A stretch of 64,000 bases of DNA from Solen grandis (GCA_021229015.1 CM037781.1:40291417-40355416); one strand, 5' to 3'; counted from the first letter of the stretch, positions 36,785 to 51,070 are shown. The notes: a model not told the origin generated them from the letters alone. Translations and numbers: made by a program.

Positions 36785-36979
36785 GTTCCTTTGGATTGAT
36801 ATCGGTGGCGGTAGTCCTACATGCCACCCTATATGCCGTTTTAGAAAAAGTGGTAAAGTTCATAACTGCAGATCCGAAGGTTATGGATAAGAGTCCTGTT
36901 GGGGGAATAGATTTTCATAGGTTTTATTGGCACATGACATTGTCCAACTCAAGAAGAGGCGAGATAAATAAATTTAAGT
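36785..36979 (+). CDS. Possible orphan exon, unknown product
   Basis: A pyrimidine-rich ATCTCTTTCATACAG acceptor precedes the segment and GTAAGA follows it. The 195 bp between are open in the frame reading SFGLISVAVVLHATLYAVLE, then KVVKFITADPKVMDKSPVGG, then IDFHRFYWHMTLSNSRRG. The first part is hydrophobic enough for a membrane helix. I do not recognise the family and see no partner exons, so this could be chance or a gene fragment. Confidence 0.22.
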
Positions 36980-37559
36980 TGTAAGAATTTGTTTCGACTT
37001 AAAAAATAAATTTAGATATAAATGTATGAATACTCAATAAAATATAAAGAGAGAGGGTTAGAATATTATACCGTCGTTTTCTCCTTAAATATATTACGAC
37101 AAATAACGCTAGTATTTGGATGAAAGAATTCAGAATGATTTACTCCTGCTAAACCCAGAGTGTTGATTAAAGTCCTCACGAATGCATTATTTTAGCGGTG
37201 TAGAAGTAATCAATTGACTTCAGATGCCCTCCTATTTCCACGCGCAGTCAACATGTTATTTAATAGTGCTTTGACCAATATGTATTGTGCATCTTCATTA
37301 GATTTTGTCAAATTTTCCAAATATAATAGCCTCCATGGACTCTCTCCCCTGATTTATAATATCTTTAAAGATCTATAAATATTGGTTTTGCGACGATTTG
37401 ACTTCATTTAGGAAACGTTTAAAATGTTGTTAAATGATTGATGGCTAGAACAATTTCTTCTTTCACTTATTTTTATTTTTTTTTATTTTTGGTAGTTGAT
37501 TATGGGAAAGTTGAAACAAACATTTTTCTTTTGAGTTATATTGGAAAAAATGTTCCTTT

Positions 37560-38310
37560 TTCATGCACTGAATTAGAATTTTGCATGTGCAAAAATTTTC
37601 ACAACTCATGTAAATAAAATATTCTTTCTAGAATTTGGAAGCAATGCTCTTTCGGAGTCAGTTATAGTAAATCATGTCGGGACTGGTTTTAAAGAAGCTT
37701 TTTGAAAATCCCGATTCACAGATGTGTGATATAATATGCTAAAAACTAAAGTTAGATATACAAATCAGTTTCAATAGGCTTTCATATTTCTCATTTGATT
37801 TTATAAGATCTCGTCATATTCATACCGAATATTTAAAATAAATTGCATTTTCGAAATCATGGGAGTTATCTGAAATAAACAGACGCTTATGTGTAAAAAA
37901 AAATAGAATACAAAAACTTTTCCTCTTCAATAGAAATAACCACTAATAATAAACACGTACTTTTAATTTCGTTTATCAACTCCTTTTAACCCTTTCCCTC
38001 ATATAGACTCATTTTGACGCCCTCAATAGGTATCACATAAAGCCTGATCTGCAGAAAACCACAGTTAAACCTTACCAAATTTAATTACAAAATCCTCATT
38101 TCCAGACCACTGAGGAGCAGCGAACAGCATTAAACCTGATCAGCCTGCGAGTTACTCGCAGGCTGATCTGGTTTTATGTTGTTCGCATAGGTCTTTTTAT
38201 GGTGTCCTCTATGAGGGAAAGGGTTAAGATTACTATAACTTAACGTGTTGGGTGTTTACTTTCTTGTCCTTTTTGTTTCAGAAAAGAATATACATGTAAA
38301 TGATATAAAT
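37560..38310. repeat. Tail of a third older paralogous unit
   Basis: It aligns with 5140-5650 and 43000-43500 through AGTTATAGTAAAT, TTGCATTTTCGAAA, CAATAGAAA followed by AATAAACACG, and TTTGTTTCAGAAAA. It is interrupted by the MITE at 37986-38227. It sits immediately left of copy 2, so the old tandem array had at least one more unit. Confidence 0.65.
37986..38227. mobile_element. TTAA-flanked MITE, 234 bp
   Basis: The ends CCCTTTCCCTCATA and TATGAGGGAAAGGG are inverted and flanked by TTAA at 37986-37989 and 38224-38227. An internal near-perfect palindrome (GATCAGCCTGCGAGT and its complement, about 38139-38169) could form a stem. The paralogous sequence at about 5540 lacks it. TTAA duplication fits piggyBac- or Kolobok-mobilised elements. 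No coding capacity. Confidence 0.8.
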
Positions 38311-38320
38311 TCAGATCTAG

Positions 38321-38490
38321 AATGTGGCAAAATAGTTACAGTCGTTGATTACAATCACTAAGCCTCTCTCCGTCATGAGCTGAATTCTAGAGCTGCCCAG
38401 CAATACCGGCTAGTTTTACCAGGTCTATCCACTTGGGGTCTTCCTACCCTCTAATGAGCTGGACGTCAGCGACGGTTAACTCCTGCACTT
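38321..38490 (+). repeat. SINE-A, degraded copy at edge of copy 2
   Basis: It begins with a decayed tRNA-like head (AATGTGGCAAAATAGTTACA) and runs into ACTTGGGGTCTTCC and AGCTGGACGTCAGCGACGGT. The visible homology with copy 1 starts inside this SINE only because the window begins there. Confidence 0.7.
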
Positions 38491-39762
38491 AAAACACAAA
38501 CTAACATACAAATAGAAAAAAGAGCTAAATAAAAAATTGACATCGCATCCATTAAATTGCATTTAATTTCATTTCAATGTATTTATTTTTTTAGTTCACA
38601 AAGAAAACATTTCATAAACACAGTGGTTTTTTAATCTCTAAAGATAGAAATGCATATGGGAATAGTCATTTACAAAGAGTGTTTGGAAGATAAAACAGGT
38701 CCGTGATTTAAAGGAATTTAAAAACAGCTAAAGTATTTTTTAAAGCTAAAACATTCTTGCTATGCTCAATCATAAAATTCAAAAACTCATTTAAGATTTT
38801 CATTATTCTTTTACAAAAAAAATCAATAAGTTAAAAAATACAAGTCGTGTCTTAAAAAACTGCTTTAAATTCAGAATATGACTCAATTCTAAATACAGCA
38901 GAATAATATAATTGCACCTCCTCTTTTGAAACAGGATTGTTCATGGTATTATATTCAATTAAGCCACGCATGCGATAAAGGAGATGTGAACATGCAATAG
39001 TAAAAAGAGATACCCTGATAGAATATCATCAATTCTAATGAAAAAGTTCATCTCCAAGATTTAAATATTAAAATAACTATCAATCCATCATTACATTGTG
39101 ATCATGGTCCAACAAGCGATTGTTGGAATTTTATAGTAATTGCAAATTAACCTATTCTACCTCCGTTGTCGAAAAATGTCCCTATAAAATAAAGTGTATT
39201 TGAGGCATTTATTTGCATTAAAGAGAATATGTATTACACAGTACAAACTCCCATAATTTAAGCAAGATTCGAGTTTTGACCATCACGTCATGCTTTACAA
39301 GTACTATTTCTGACTATTGCTGGATCGGGGACAATTAATTGTTAAGGATAGAATTGGCGATACTAGATTATATATCATGACATTGCCTAAGTCGCGAAGG
39401 TCCTTTTCGCTATTTTCGGCAGTAAATTTTGTTGCCGCCAATTGCATTATTTACTAAACGTTTAAACAGATATTAAGATTTAATTTCATTTTGTGTTAAG
39501 TTTCAAGTGTAAAGCCAATGTCATTCTACATGTGCATAACTGCTTTTGATGTGTTTTCTTCATATGCAAATAATATATATGCATACGCATGTATTTTGAT
39601 ATTTGTTTAAACAATTATATGTCAAATGAAACTGTTTGTTACGAGTAGTATTAAAACGTAGCTACTAATCTCATCGGTTTGGCTTCGGATTAATCGATTC
39701 GCTGTTTTCAAACCGATTCCGATCACTCTTTATAACAATAGCACACAGCATTGTAAATTTGA

Positions 39763-42700
39763 GCATGATTAATTTAAAGCGCTTTTTGATTTTATCAAAG
39801 TCAAAAGAAACATTCATACTTATTCTGCTACATTAACTTGAACATTAATATTGATTGAAAGCAGTAGTAAATTCCCGGCTCATTTTGTGACACAAGTAGA
39901 CAACAAATATTGCAGATCCTCACGGGCAGTTTATTAAGACCGGATGTTAACATGGTCCTGATGTAATTTAAGCAATCCCAAGTAGGTATCATTACATAAT
40001 ATCGATGATGAGCAAGCTGATCTATCAGTCGATGAAGTCAATATCATGTCCGATATCTAGATGTAAACAATCTGACGAGCTTACTGAGATTTCGTTTTTC
40101 CTTAAATGGTCCAAAGAGTTATCCTTTTTATTAAAAAAATCTTAAAGAAACCGAAAATAACGATATATGACTGCAATTAAGATGCCATGAACTACAATGC
40201 GATTTTATTTTACATCTTATATGACATATAAAATAGCTAAAATATAATCACGGACTAATTTTTTACTTTCTTCTGTCTTAAAATATAATACTCTTTTAAT
40301 ATCAGACCGTGAATGAAAACGTCATTTTGAAAGCAATATGATTGCAAAGATTGATGTCCGGGTAGCATTTTGATTAAAACCCTGAATGCCGTTTTCTATT
40401 CTAGGATAATCCGATGTTATGTGTGGAAGGACTTTTGGTCGCCCAATCAGGTACAATGGTCTTCTCTCAAGTCTTCTGGTTTCCTGTCACATGAACGGCA
40501 ATCAGAAGAAACGAGAGGATTTTCATAAGCGATATCGCTTTCTAACAGGACACAAGGATTTCTTTATATGGTTTTCTTGTAATTTCACTTCCCATTTAAA
40601 GTGCTTTAAATCTTATGTGAATTACCATCATTTTGTTTCATTATTTGTGCAACTCCAGACAAAATAGAACTGAATTCCCCCACTTATCCACTAAGTCAGA
40701 TGATATACCTTTTCTCTTACTCAATAAATTTAAATCAATAATTTTTCAAACCTAGGTACACAACAGCCTGGACCCAGATAATGGCGAGAAAATTGATTAA
40801 TTCATTGAGGAAGGATAAAAAATTGACTGTTGTACATATAACATTTAAAAAATATATAATATAATGTTATGTATATAAATATCTGACATATATATACATG
40901 TATCTCTAGAAAGTATACAGGTAAATATCTTTGTCTGAGTTTATTTTATAGTAAGCACGTCTGTAACTGAATACGGCGTACTTATCATCTTGCTGACTTT
41001 GATATTTTTATTATGCTTCCTCCATGAAATGGCGACATGCATTTAGTGCTACAGCTGTCTTTCTTTGTGTCTGTGTTGCAAAAAATTGTGTCCCGGCTGT
41101 AACTTTGCTGTGAATAAAAATGTTTTGAAGTGATTTTGCACAGTTGCTCCTTATGACAATCCAGTGTGTCTCGAACAAGAACCAGGTCCCTCGCTTGAAG
41201 GTCACGGTCACAGCACTCTGTTGACCTTAAAATCGTGCACCGGCTGTAACGTTGTTGTGAATGATTATAGTTTGAAATAATTTGCACAAATGATCTTTAG
41301 GATAAGATGGTGTGTCACAAACAAGAACCAAGTTATATTAATGTCAAGTCAAGTTAAATTGCCGGTGCGTCCGTGTTCTATGGACATATTTCTAGGTGAT
41401 GGAAATTTGATTTGTTTATATCAGAGCAGAATATAGCTGTATGTAAAATATTATACTTTTATATACATTGTCGTCGTAAAACCAGCACGCTAGTGAAGTG
41501 AAATATAAAAGCCTATAATATTAAGTTAGAAAATTTAAACGGCCGTCCGATTATGTACTTTACTGTTATTATTTTGCTCTCCAAGATAGGAATGGATAAT
41601 TTAGAAACATTAAGTTAATCCTTGCATTGAATATATAAATGTGGAATATTCCTAACAATCCTGGTAAAGTAAAGTTCTTATATAATTACAAATATTCGAA
41701 AATATAATTCTGTGCTTAATCTCCTCAAAATGGAAGCTATTAACTGATATAAAGTGCACCTGCCTCGTAAGTACGAATAAGAGTGTTATTGATGTTGCAT
41801 TAAATGTCAATTTGTTTCTAAAGTCAGTCGTATCTTGACATATAATGGGTGTCTATTACTCTAAAGCTCATGCTTTGAAATTTGAATGATTTTAACATAG
41901 ATATAAAACCCTTGAATGACATTAACATAATCACGTGATACAACTACGGTATATGGGTAAAAATAGATTGATCTTCGTGACATTACAACGCACATGATTC
42001 CTTTGTCTTTACTTTTCGAGGCGGGGAAAAATAAACATTGTATACGATGTGCAAACTGTGTTGAATCTTTGCAGCAATTTTGTTTTGAGCTATCTTATCT
42101 GGGTCTGCTCTGTTTGCCAGGGTGTCAAAACAAGTCTGTATAAGATAACTGGTTAGTACTATGTTGTATTTAGAAAAGTATAACGGGCCTGTGACATCTA
42201 TTTAAGGGTATACATATACTTTGTTGAAGTCTAAATGAATATCCTCTAAATGAAAGTAGGTAAGAAAGGTTTCAAGCTCTATTTCAAATAATCACTAACC
42301 TCAGTATATACTTTATTTTGTTAATTCTCTCTGATTATTGACTTAACCTTTCCTTGAAAATGATTGATTCCTCTTATAGACTTAACTGAAAATATATTTG
42401 TATTTGGTATGAGTATTTATATTATAAACAGAGCGTAAAGGATTTTTTTTCAGAAATGATTTTGAAGAACGGAAATATTTCACATTGGTTCATTTTTACT
42501 GGGCAAACCCATGTGTTTTAATGCAGTTTATGGTCTTGTTGGACTGCAGATTTACTACCAACATATTGTTTCTTTCTGATCTTCATCAAAATGTTTAAAT
42601 GCATTACAGATTAAAAAATATATCACATTTCAAAGGTCACATTACATTTTGAAATTTTAGCGTCAATATTTAAGTAATTGCCTCAATCACCTGATTTATA

Positions 42701-43500
42701 GGTAAGCTTGCCTCATCAGTGTACACTGTACTAATGTGCTTCATTATCTATCTCTTTTTGCGCGATGATAGCTTCTTTAAAACCAGCATCAGTTAAATTT
42801 TAAGATGCTAAGCATTATATTGTTGTTAATTATACAGATATATGGTATTGTTCACGTTTTTATGTTTTCGTTTTTATCCAATATTTTTTCTATGTATTGC
42901 AAACATTTTTAAATTTAACCTCAGTTAGTTATAAAGGGAATTGCCCCGGTGTTGTTTTAGTTCTAGATGTAGTTTTGTACACATATGGAAGTGCAATGCT
43001 ACATATAAACCAACGTTTATATAAAATTAATGTTGCATACATAAAAATCGTATATCAATTTACAATTCATGTAAATACTTGCGTAAATAAGATGTCTTTA
43101 CAATTAGGAAACAGAGGCTTTTTCCATACCAGTTATAGTAAATTATGTCAGAAATGAAGTTTTTGAAAAATCGGACTTTCGAAAAAAAATTAATGACGAA
43201 TATCATATAAAGAATTTTCATTAGAGATCATCAGCCTAATAAAAGCTATATAGAATATATTGCATTTTCGAAAATATTTGAGTTATTTAACAAATATACT
43301 CATATGTGCAGTTTCTAGAATAAAATTACAATTTTAATCTTCTTCAATAGAAACAATCACAAGTAATAAACACGCACTTTTATATTCGTTGATTAACTCC
43401 TTCATTGATCACTTTAATTTCCATTCCATTTTTTACTTTTACATCTTCATTTTATTGTGTTTCAGAAAATAATATGCAATGTCTACGTGTCAAGTTTCAC
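39763..43500. repeat. Older unit 1, copy 2 counterpart
   Basis: Equivalent to 1320-5650, lacking the 527-bp segment. No gene seen. Confidence 0.7.
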
Positions 43501-43698
43501 GTTAATGTTTCGGATTAAACATGGACGTGAACTTTTGTAACAAAAATACCTGGTATGTGTTTTACTGTATTATCACTAGTTTGCCTTTTAAACTTTAACA
43601 AATATTATTTTCTGAATATTTCATATGTGTTTGTCAGTAATTTGAATGACGTATCATGGTTTATATACTACAACAGTACACGACATTTAGAATTTTAA

Positions 43699-44600
43699 CA
43701 TGATATAATTTAAAGCGCTTTTTGATTTTTTTTAAAGTAAAAAAAACGCCAACAGGTCTTCTGCTTTAATTGCTTCTAAAGTAATATTAATAGTAGATTC
43801 CCGACAGTTAAACTCATTTTGTTACATGAGTAGACAACAAATATTGCCGATCTTCACTGGCTAATTGGTTAGACTTGGTGTCAACATGGTTATGTTGCAA
43901 TTTCCCAGATAGCTTTATTACACAATATCGATGAAGAGTAAGCTCATCTATCCGTATTTAAATCGTTGAAGTCAATAACATGTCCGATATCTAGGTGTTT
44001 TTATTTGCAAAATACATGTAAGCAAGCCAATAACCTTACTCAGATATCATTTTGTTTTTTAAAGGTCCAAAGAATTATCGTTTTATTATCCAACACTTAA
44101 AGAAACCGAAAAAAAAGATATACATGTAATGTCTACTAAAAAGATATTATGAATTACAAGTGCATGTAATGCAGTTGAAATATAATGAGAGATTGAGTTT
44201 AACATTATATTTTAAAAATGTAGTTCTCTTAGAATCAGAACAGATACCAAAACACATTTTTAACATATTTTGAATAGAGCACTATGAAAATAGTATTTTG
44301 CTTAGAATGGTGTTCAGACGGCATTATGGGTTAAGCTCTAAATGCCCTGTTTTTCCCAAGGTTAGTTCCACGCTGTATCAAAAAGGGCTTTTGTTCTTGT
44401 TCAGAACGTGAACCCCCCCCCCCCCCGATATTTCTGGTTTGCTGCCACTTCAAGAACAATCAGAAAAAAAAATTATGATGATTATCTTGTGCGATATCTC
44501 TTCTTATTTTATCTTTGTTAGTGAAGCAAGATCTACAAAAAACAAGTATAAGTTTAAAAACCGATTCATACTGTTTTCCAGTAACACGGGTACACAACAA
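43699..44600. repeat. Older unit 2 left part, copy 2 counterpart
   Basis: Equivalent to 5815-6900 but about 200 bp shorter near its right end. It includes a 14-C tract at 44413-44426. Confidence 0.65.
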
Positions 44601-45007
44601 CCAATACTAGTAAAAATCCTAAACATGTTCGATACTGACTCATAGGTTTTAGTACCTTAACTGATGTATTTGCAGATTATCAAAATCCCTATTTAATATT
44701 AAGTGTTAGAAAAATAGTAATTGTAAAATTTTGATTGTACAGAACTGAACAAATCTTCGTATTTCACAAAATCATGGAATGAACTTTTTTTTATTTACAG
44801 TTGTCATAATTAAAATAGTTCGCGTTATACGCATTCAGATGTTAAGGTGTTCCAACACATATCCTACTTACTTGAAATATTTATCTGTTCCTTTGTTGGG
44901 TCCTACGTCCCACCGACAGAATTTCATTAGAGACTTTGTCAACTGGAGACAGATATAGTGCTTCCACACAACTGTATCATACTTATATTCTGGGCGTCAA
45001 AACTTGA

Positions 45008-45254
45008 CTTGACTGAGTTTACCGTCGCTTCAACAGTATGTCAGTCATAAAGCGACGTCCAGCTAATTACAGGTGGAGGAAGACCCCGAATGTACAGAGG
45101 TATCCGGGTAGAACCATCGACCTATCGCAAGCCAGCTGGAAGGCTTCCTTACATGGAAAATCCGAATGACCCTGCCGGGATGCGAACCCACGCGGTGAGG
45201 GGCTGAGTGAGTGTTAAAGTCAGCGACTTTACCCTCTCGGCCACGGAGGCCCCC
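45008..45254 (-). repeat. SINE-A, copy 2 counterpart of 7290-7535
   Basis: Same head, boxes and body as the copy 1 element, at the same place. Confidence 0.8.
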
Positions 45255-45950
45255 TCTCAGCGTCAAGCAGGGAGCTATACAAGTACCATTTTACCGACTT
45301 TGGTATGTCTGACTCAACATAAAGCACTTACCGGGATGTGCTGACTTATGGTTAGATAATGATGTACGTGTATCAACACATTATTCATTATTATGTAAAA
45401 TCGCATTGAAGAATAATTTAAAGCAGACAGAGCCTCCGCACCAATTGTGATATAAGATCAAACGAACAAAATTTCCTGTGCATTAATTCAGTCAATTGAT
45501 GATCAATCTTTTTCAATGCATTTTAAAATGAGAATTGAAAGCACAAAAGACAAAAAATAAATTAATTGAGACATCGGTATTGTATTCTAAGGTCGTGAGA
45601 TTGGTTTTCAGTCGCTATCAGCATCCGTTCTGGATATGTTTGTTTGTTTCAGGGTTTCACTGGTGTCCTCATCAACAGCAAAACTGATGTGTCTGCGGTG
45701 AGTTATTCAAATGCATGTTGTATAGTATCCCTTTCAAAATCATTTTAAATGTGATATTTTGATGGAAATCGCCTTTACGGTTGGTTGAACGTCTTTCCAA
45801 GGCAGTATTGGTAAAATGGTTCTTACAAATCTACAAGGAAAGCCACGCGGACCGCCAGTCATTCAGAAGTTTATTGAAAGGCACAGTGATTCCGGCGTTT
45901 CGCTTTATTACATTTGTTATACTCTCAGAGCATAAGAACATAAAATGCAA

Positions 45951-46188
45951 CAAGCGACATACCAAAGTCGTAAAAATGGTACTGTTATAGCTCCCTTGCT
46001 TGGCGCTCAGCATATAAGGGTAGTTGCAGGACTGATTGGCCCGGTGTCAGGATACTGTGATTGGATATGGTGTCATGCCACATGTCTACGGCGTGATACT
46101 GCAGTGTGGCAGCACTATATCTGTCTCAAGTAAACATCGTCTCCAAATGACTGAAATACTGTCGGTGGGACACAAACAAACAAACATA
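45951..46188 (+). repeat. Repeat family C, copy 2
   Basis: Counterpart of 8231-8440, with an extra stretch (TGGTGTCATGCCACATGTCT) missing from copy 1. It is therefore the more complete example. Confidence 0.65.
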
Positions 46189-46933
46189 ACAGAATCAACC
46201 GAAAACATGTATTTTCAGTAGTCAGAACGTGTCACGTGATACAATTATTCGTAAACATTATTCAGCGAAAGTCCTTACACATGTAATATATGTCGCTGTT
46301 CATAAATAACAAGTCCTTGTGAAATTTAACGATGATGATGATGAAAAGTAGTAAAGATCTGCAAACATAAAATAAGAATAATAAATAACAGGTTTATGCG
46401 AATTTGTTATCATAACAATAATGAAATAGCATCAACACGGAAATTCAATCTAACAATCAATTTATGAAAATAAATATAATTTAAACATTAACGATCCTTA
46501 TTGATTTGCATGTATTTAACATGTAAACAAAAACCTCTTTCATGTTATCTCAAAATGAGTATGTTGTAGTTACACATATAGATATAGCTCAGCGAGCGCG
46601 ACAAGAAATATGTTTGAGAAAATATGATAATAGTTACAAACAATAAAAAGAGGTACATAAAGTTGTTTCATGTATAACAAAATACATTTAATCATTATTA
46701 CCTGAAAAAATATCCGATTCTCAGGATAAATATCTTGGTCTTATGAAAAAATAGATGCTTGCGTGGCAATTATTTCTGAAAAAAAAATACCCGACAAATA
46801 TCACGTGATCAACTGTTTAAGATAAATGTTGTTGTTAATAGAAGTGAGTATTTTTTGTCTTATATTTAGACATCTTAATATAGGGAATTATAAACTGAAA
46901 ACAACAACATATTTTAAAAAAAAAATCTTATTT

Positions 46934-47342
46934 TTAATTAACACCATACGGTATATATATATCTCGTATAATTAACACCCTACGACATGTATATCTCATT
47001 TAATTAACACCCTACAACATATATATCTCATTTATTTAACACCCTACGACATATATATCTCGTTTATAAACACCAACGACATATATATCTCATTTATTTA
47101 ATACCCTACGACATAAATATCTCGTTTATTTAACACCCTACGACATAAATATCTCGTTTATTTAACACCCTACGACATAAATATCTCGTTTATTTAACAC
47201 CCTACGACATATATATTTCATTTAATTAACACCCTACGACATATTAATCTCATTTAATTAACACCCTACGACATATATATCTCATTTATTTAACACCCTA
47301 CGACATATATATCTCGTTTATTTAACACCCTACAACATATAT
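46934..47342. repeat. 32-bp minisatellite, copy 2, without LINE
   Basis: About 13 units of the ACGACATATATATCTC repeat with no LINE insertion. This gives the unoccupied state of the copy 1 array. Confidence 0.95.
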
Positions 47343-47591
47343 GGGGCCGCCGTGGCCGAGCGGTTACAGTCGTGGACTACAAATCTCTCAGCCCCTCACC
47401 GTTGTGGTTCGAATCCCGGTAGGGACTTCGGATTTTTCATGTGAGGAAGCCTTCAAGCTGGCTTGCGGTAGGTCGGTGGTTCTACGCGGGTACCTCTGTG
47501 TACCCGGGGTCTTCCTCCACCTGTAATTAGCTGGACGTCGCTATATGATTGAAATACCATCGCAGCGACGGTAAACCCCAATACAACAACT
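47343..47591 (+). repeat. SINE-A, copy 2 counterpart of 11821-12077
   Basis: Near-identical SINE in the same minisatellite position, with a shorter CAA tail. Confidence 0.9.
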
Positions 47592-47824
47592 ACATATATA
47601 TCTCATTTAATTAACACCCTACGACATATATATTTCGTTAATTTAACACCCTACGACATATATATCTCATTTATTTAACACCCTACGACATATATATCTC
47701 GTTTAACACCCTACGACATACATATCTCGTTTAATTAACACCCTACGACATATATATCTCGTTTAATTAACACCCTACGACATATATATCTCATTTATTT
47801 AACACCCTACGACATATATATCTA
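47592..47824. repeat. 32-bp minisatellite, copy 2, after SINE
   Basis: About seven units, one fewer than copy 1. Confidence 0.95.
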
Positions 47825-49310
47825 AGTGAAGTTAATTCACGTTATGTCCCCGCGTTGAAAGGAGTGTAGCATATGTTTTAAATATTTGTCTTAATTTCGG
47901 CGTCATAATATTGTGTTATATCTCTAAATGAGTCATAAAACTTTACAGAAGAGTTCCCGTTAAGGGCGATTTCGAATTTTAAGTTCATCTAGACATTTAT
48001 CGAGTCATAGCAGAGTTATGGCTCCTTGTTTTAATGCAAAGGGCAAGGGCACACATTCTTTCCTTAATCTTTGGCTGGGATCTGCATAATATTGTGAAAA
48101 GCAAAATAAAAAAATGATGATGATACACACCAAATTAAGGCACTGTGTTAAGTGAACTTACAGGCAGCAACGAAGTTTTAAGGATTTTAATGTTAGGTGG
48201 AAAATCATAGATACGTTTCTTATTTCAATATACCAACCATGTGATCAGTTGAGGCCATTATTAATTAATTGCATAACGTGTTTTTCAAATGTTTATTTGC
48301 AAGGTATACCAGTGACGCTTATGTTGTTAATTTACGTATTAAAGTCAGTCAACTCCTTGCTAAGAAAAGATCGTGAACCGAAATAGGGGTATCAAATCAA
48401 CAAATACTAATGACCAAATTATTAATATATTGCATCATTGACACATCAACTTATTTTTCATTTTTAAATTGTAAAAAATGTAAAAGCAAATTGTTAAACC
48501 GAACTTAAGCAAATATTGTAGGTAAAATGCTAGAAATAATAACCGCAATATAAAGGTTTCGAGAAGATCGTCTGTAATCATTTACACGGCACTGGTCACG
48601 TCCATAAAAGATGTATAGAACACCAGTAATGACCTTTGAAAAGTCACATTAGCAAGCACTTAAACCTCAGTAAAATATCAACTGATGCTGGGAAATATAA
48701 GTTAACGATGCCCGAAAAATTTAAAATTCACAAAATTTAGAGACACTCGACGGGGCGCGGAGCGATCAACTGTGAACGTTGTTTACACCAGAAAAGAAAT
48801 CGAAAGAAAATACTCAGGGGTCGTTTTCTTGCTGCGACTAATGGTCCACTTCACCATCGGTCCACCAGTGACGCTTCATGCACTTGCCGTGCAGCAGACG
48901 GAATCGGAAAAAAGTGCACCGCTGTGACATGGTGGTTAGCCGATAGGGCATCTGTCGGGGATTGGTCAACATTTGGGACATATTTGTCAAAAATCACAAG
49001 GAAATCAGCCGAAAACCAACTATTCAGTCCTTTTGGTATCGGAAGCTAACCGGTTCTTTTATGAGTCTTTATCCTAGGTCCATCGACCTATCATTGGGGA
49101 CAGACAGAAACACGGAGAGGGTCGGTTCTGGTCCTGCTCAATATTGTTTTATATCGTACAGTGTCGGTACCATGTTGGCAAATGCCCGAAATGACATCCT
49201 GACACCTGCTAGACCATTTTAAAATATGAATGAGGCAATAATTGGCTTAAGGACCGAGGAACTAAATCCATTTGAACAAGATTGAAATTTAAGTTTGAAT
49301 AGCTGTACAT
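47825..49310. other. No gene seen; includes GC-richer island
   Basis: Counterpart of 12343-13850. The open frame of the island is altered here by small indels (near 48908 and 49018). Confidence 0.45.
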
Positions 49311-51070
49311 TTAACCTTTTTTCAGTTTTAGCAATGTATGCAAATAATATAGGCAGAGCACGAAAAGATATACATGTATAAGTTTTGTCTAGGGCTATCT
49401 TATCTGAAAACGTTGCACTTATCATAACCTATTGCCGAAATTGATATTCTGATTAAATGATATTTTATCTGTTTATATAAGAGCATATAAATATGATTTA
49501 TAATATATAGATATTGTCGACTTAAAACTAGCACGCTAGTTAAGTCGGAATAAAACATAAAAACCTATTATGTTAAGTTTCAAATTGTAAACGCTCATCC
49601 AATTATGCTTTTTCCCCTTAATAATTTTGCAACATTAAGCTAACATTAAGCTAACCGTTGCATTGAATATATAAATGTGGATTTATTTCTGACAATCCTG
49701 GTAAAGTTAAGTTCTTATATAATTATGAATATTAAGATATAGAGGCCTATGCTTAATCTCGTCAAAATTGAAAGTTATTTTCTGAGATAAAGTGCACCTG
49801 CCTCGTAAAGTACGGATAAGAATGTTCTTGATGTTTCATAAAATGTCAAACTGTGTCTAAAGTTCGTTGTCATGTTTCTATTACTCTTTAGCGCATGATT
49901 TGAAATTACAATAGTTTTATTTAATAGTTATCATTTTTTATATTCTTTTAAATGCTATCTTATTGCAAAAAATGTTTGTCTATGGGATAAACTTAAATAA
50001 ACGTTTTGAGACGAGGCATAATAAACACTATATACAATGTACAGACTATGCTGAGTTTGGGCTACACTAGTGGTTCCGCAAGAAGAGTAATATCTTCTAA
50101 TCTGGACCTGCTCTGGTTGTCAAAGTGTCAAAACACCTCCGTATGAGGTAGTTGGTTAAAAGTCTTGAAAAAAAAAAAGTGTAACGGACTGTGAAATCTA
50201 TTTGATATTATACATACGGAGCCGGATCCAGGGGGGGGGGGGGGGGGGGGGAATTCCCGCGCGATTTTTTTTTAATTTAAAGCTGTAAAATATTCAATTA
50301 TTGTGAGTTTTATTTGGGGGGGGGGGTTGTATATCTACATTTATGTATAGTCGGGGAATTTTAGAGAGGGCGCGCGCCGGGTGCGCCCCATTGTTGTATT
50401 CGCCACTGATACATATACTTTGTTGAGGTCAGTATCCTCTGAATGAAAGTAGATAAGAAAACTTTAAAGCTCTGTTTGAGAATGTCAAATAATAAATCTA
50501 CCTCAGTATATATATTATTTTGCTATTGCCTTCTAAAAATTGAAGACTATTTTCCATTGGCTTCACCTTCCCTTGAAAGTGATTGTTTTCTCTTATAGAC
50601 TAAATTGATATTAGATTTGTATAGGATATGAGTGTTTCCTTTATTATACACGCAACCGAAAGGATCTTTATTCAGAAATGATTTGAAGAACTGAACTATT
50701 TTCACAGAGAAAACCAATGTGACTTTGTATAGTGGTTGGTCTTGGATTAAACATTTGCTACGAACGTACTGTTTCTTGTCTTTCTTCATCAAATTGCTCA
50801 CATGCATCACAGTTCCTAATATATGTTATATTTTAAAGACCACAATACATTTTGAAATTAAACCATCAATATTTAAGTTATTGCATAATTCAACTAATCA
50901 AAAGATAAATTTACCCCATTAATGATGGTCTTCATCATCTATGCTCTATTCGCACGTTAATAACGTCTTTAAAACAGGGGGCTATAATTTTTCATTTCTT
51001 TATCGTTGTGCAACAGTATATATCATACGTTGGATTTTAAGATGCTTTATATTCAAAACTGTGTTTTGTT
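49310..51070. repeat. Older unit 2 right part, copy 2 counterpart
   Basis: Equivalent to 13850-15610. It includes the GC-rich insertion at 50217-50408 with its ATACATA flanks. Confidence 0.7.
50217..50408. mobile_element. GC-rich insertion, copy 2 counterpart
   Basis: Same as 14759-14934 and flanked by ATACATA. The first G run is about twice as long (around 20), which explains its greater length. Confidence 0.65.

Noticed and set aside
37326..37338. Second copy of the 2.26-kb element's end (AATAGCCTCCAT)
   Set aside because: Only about 12 bases match and the similarity stops there. This is likely chance.
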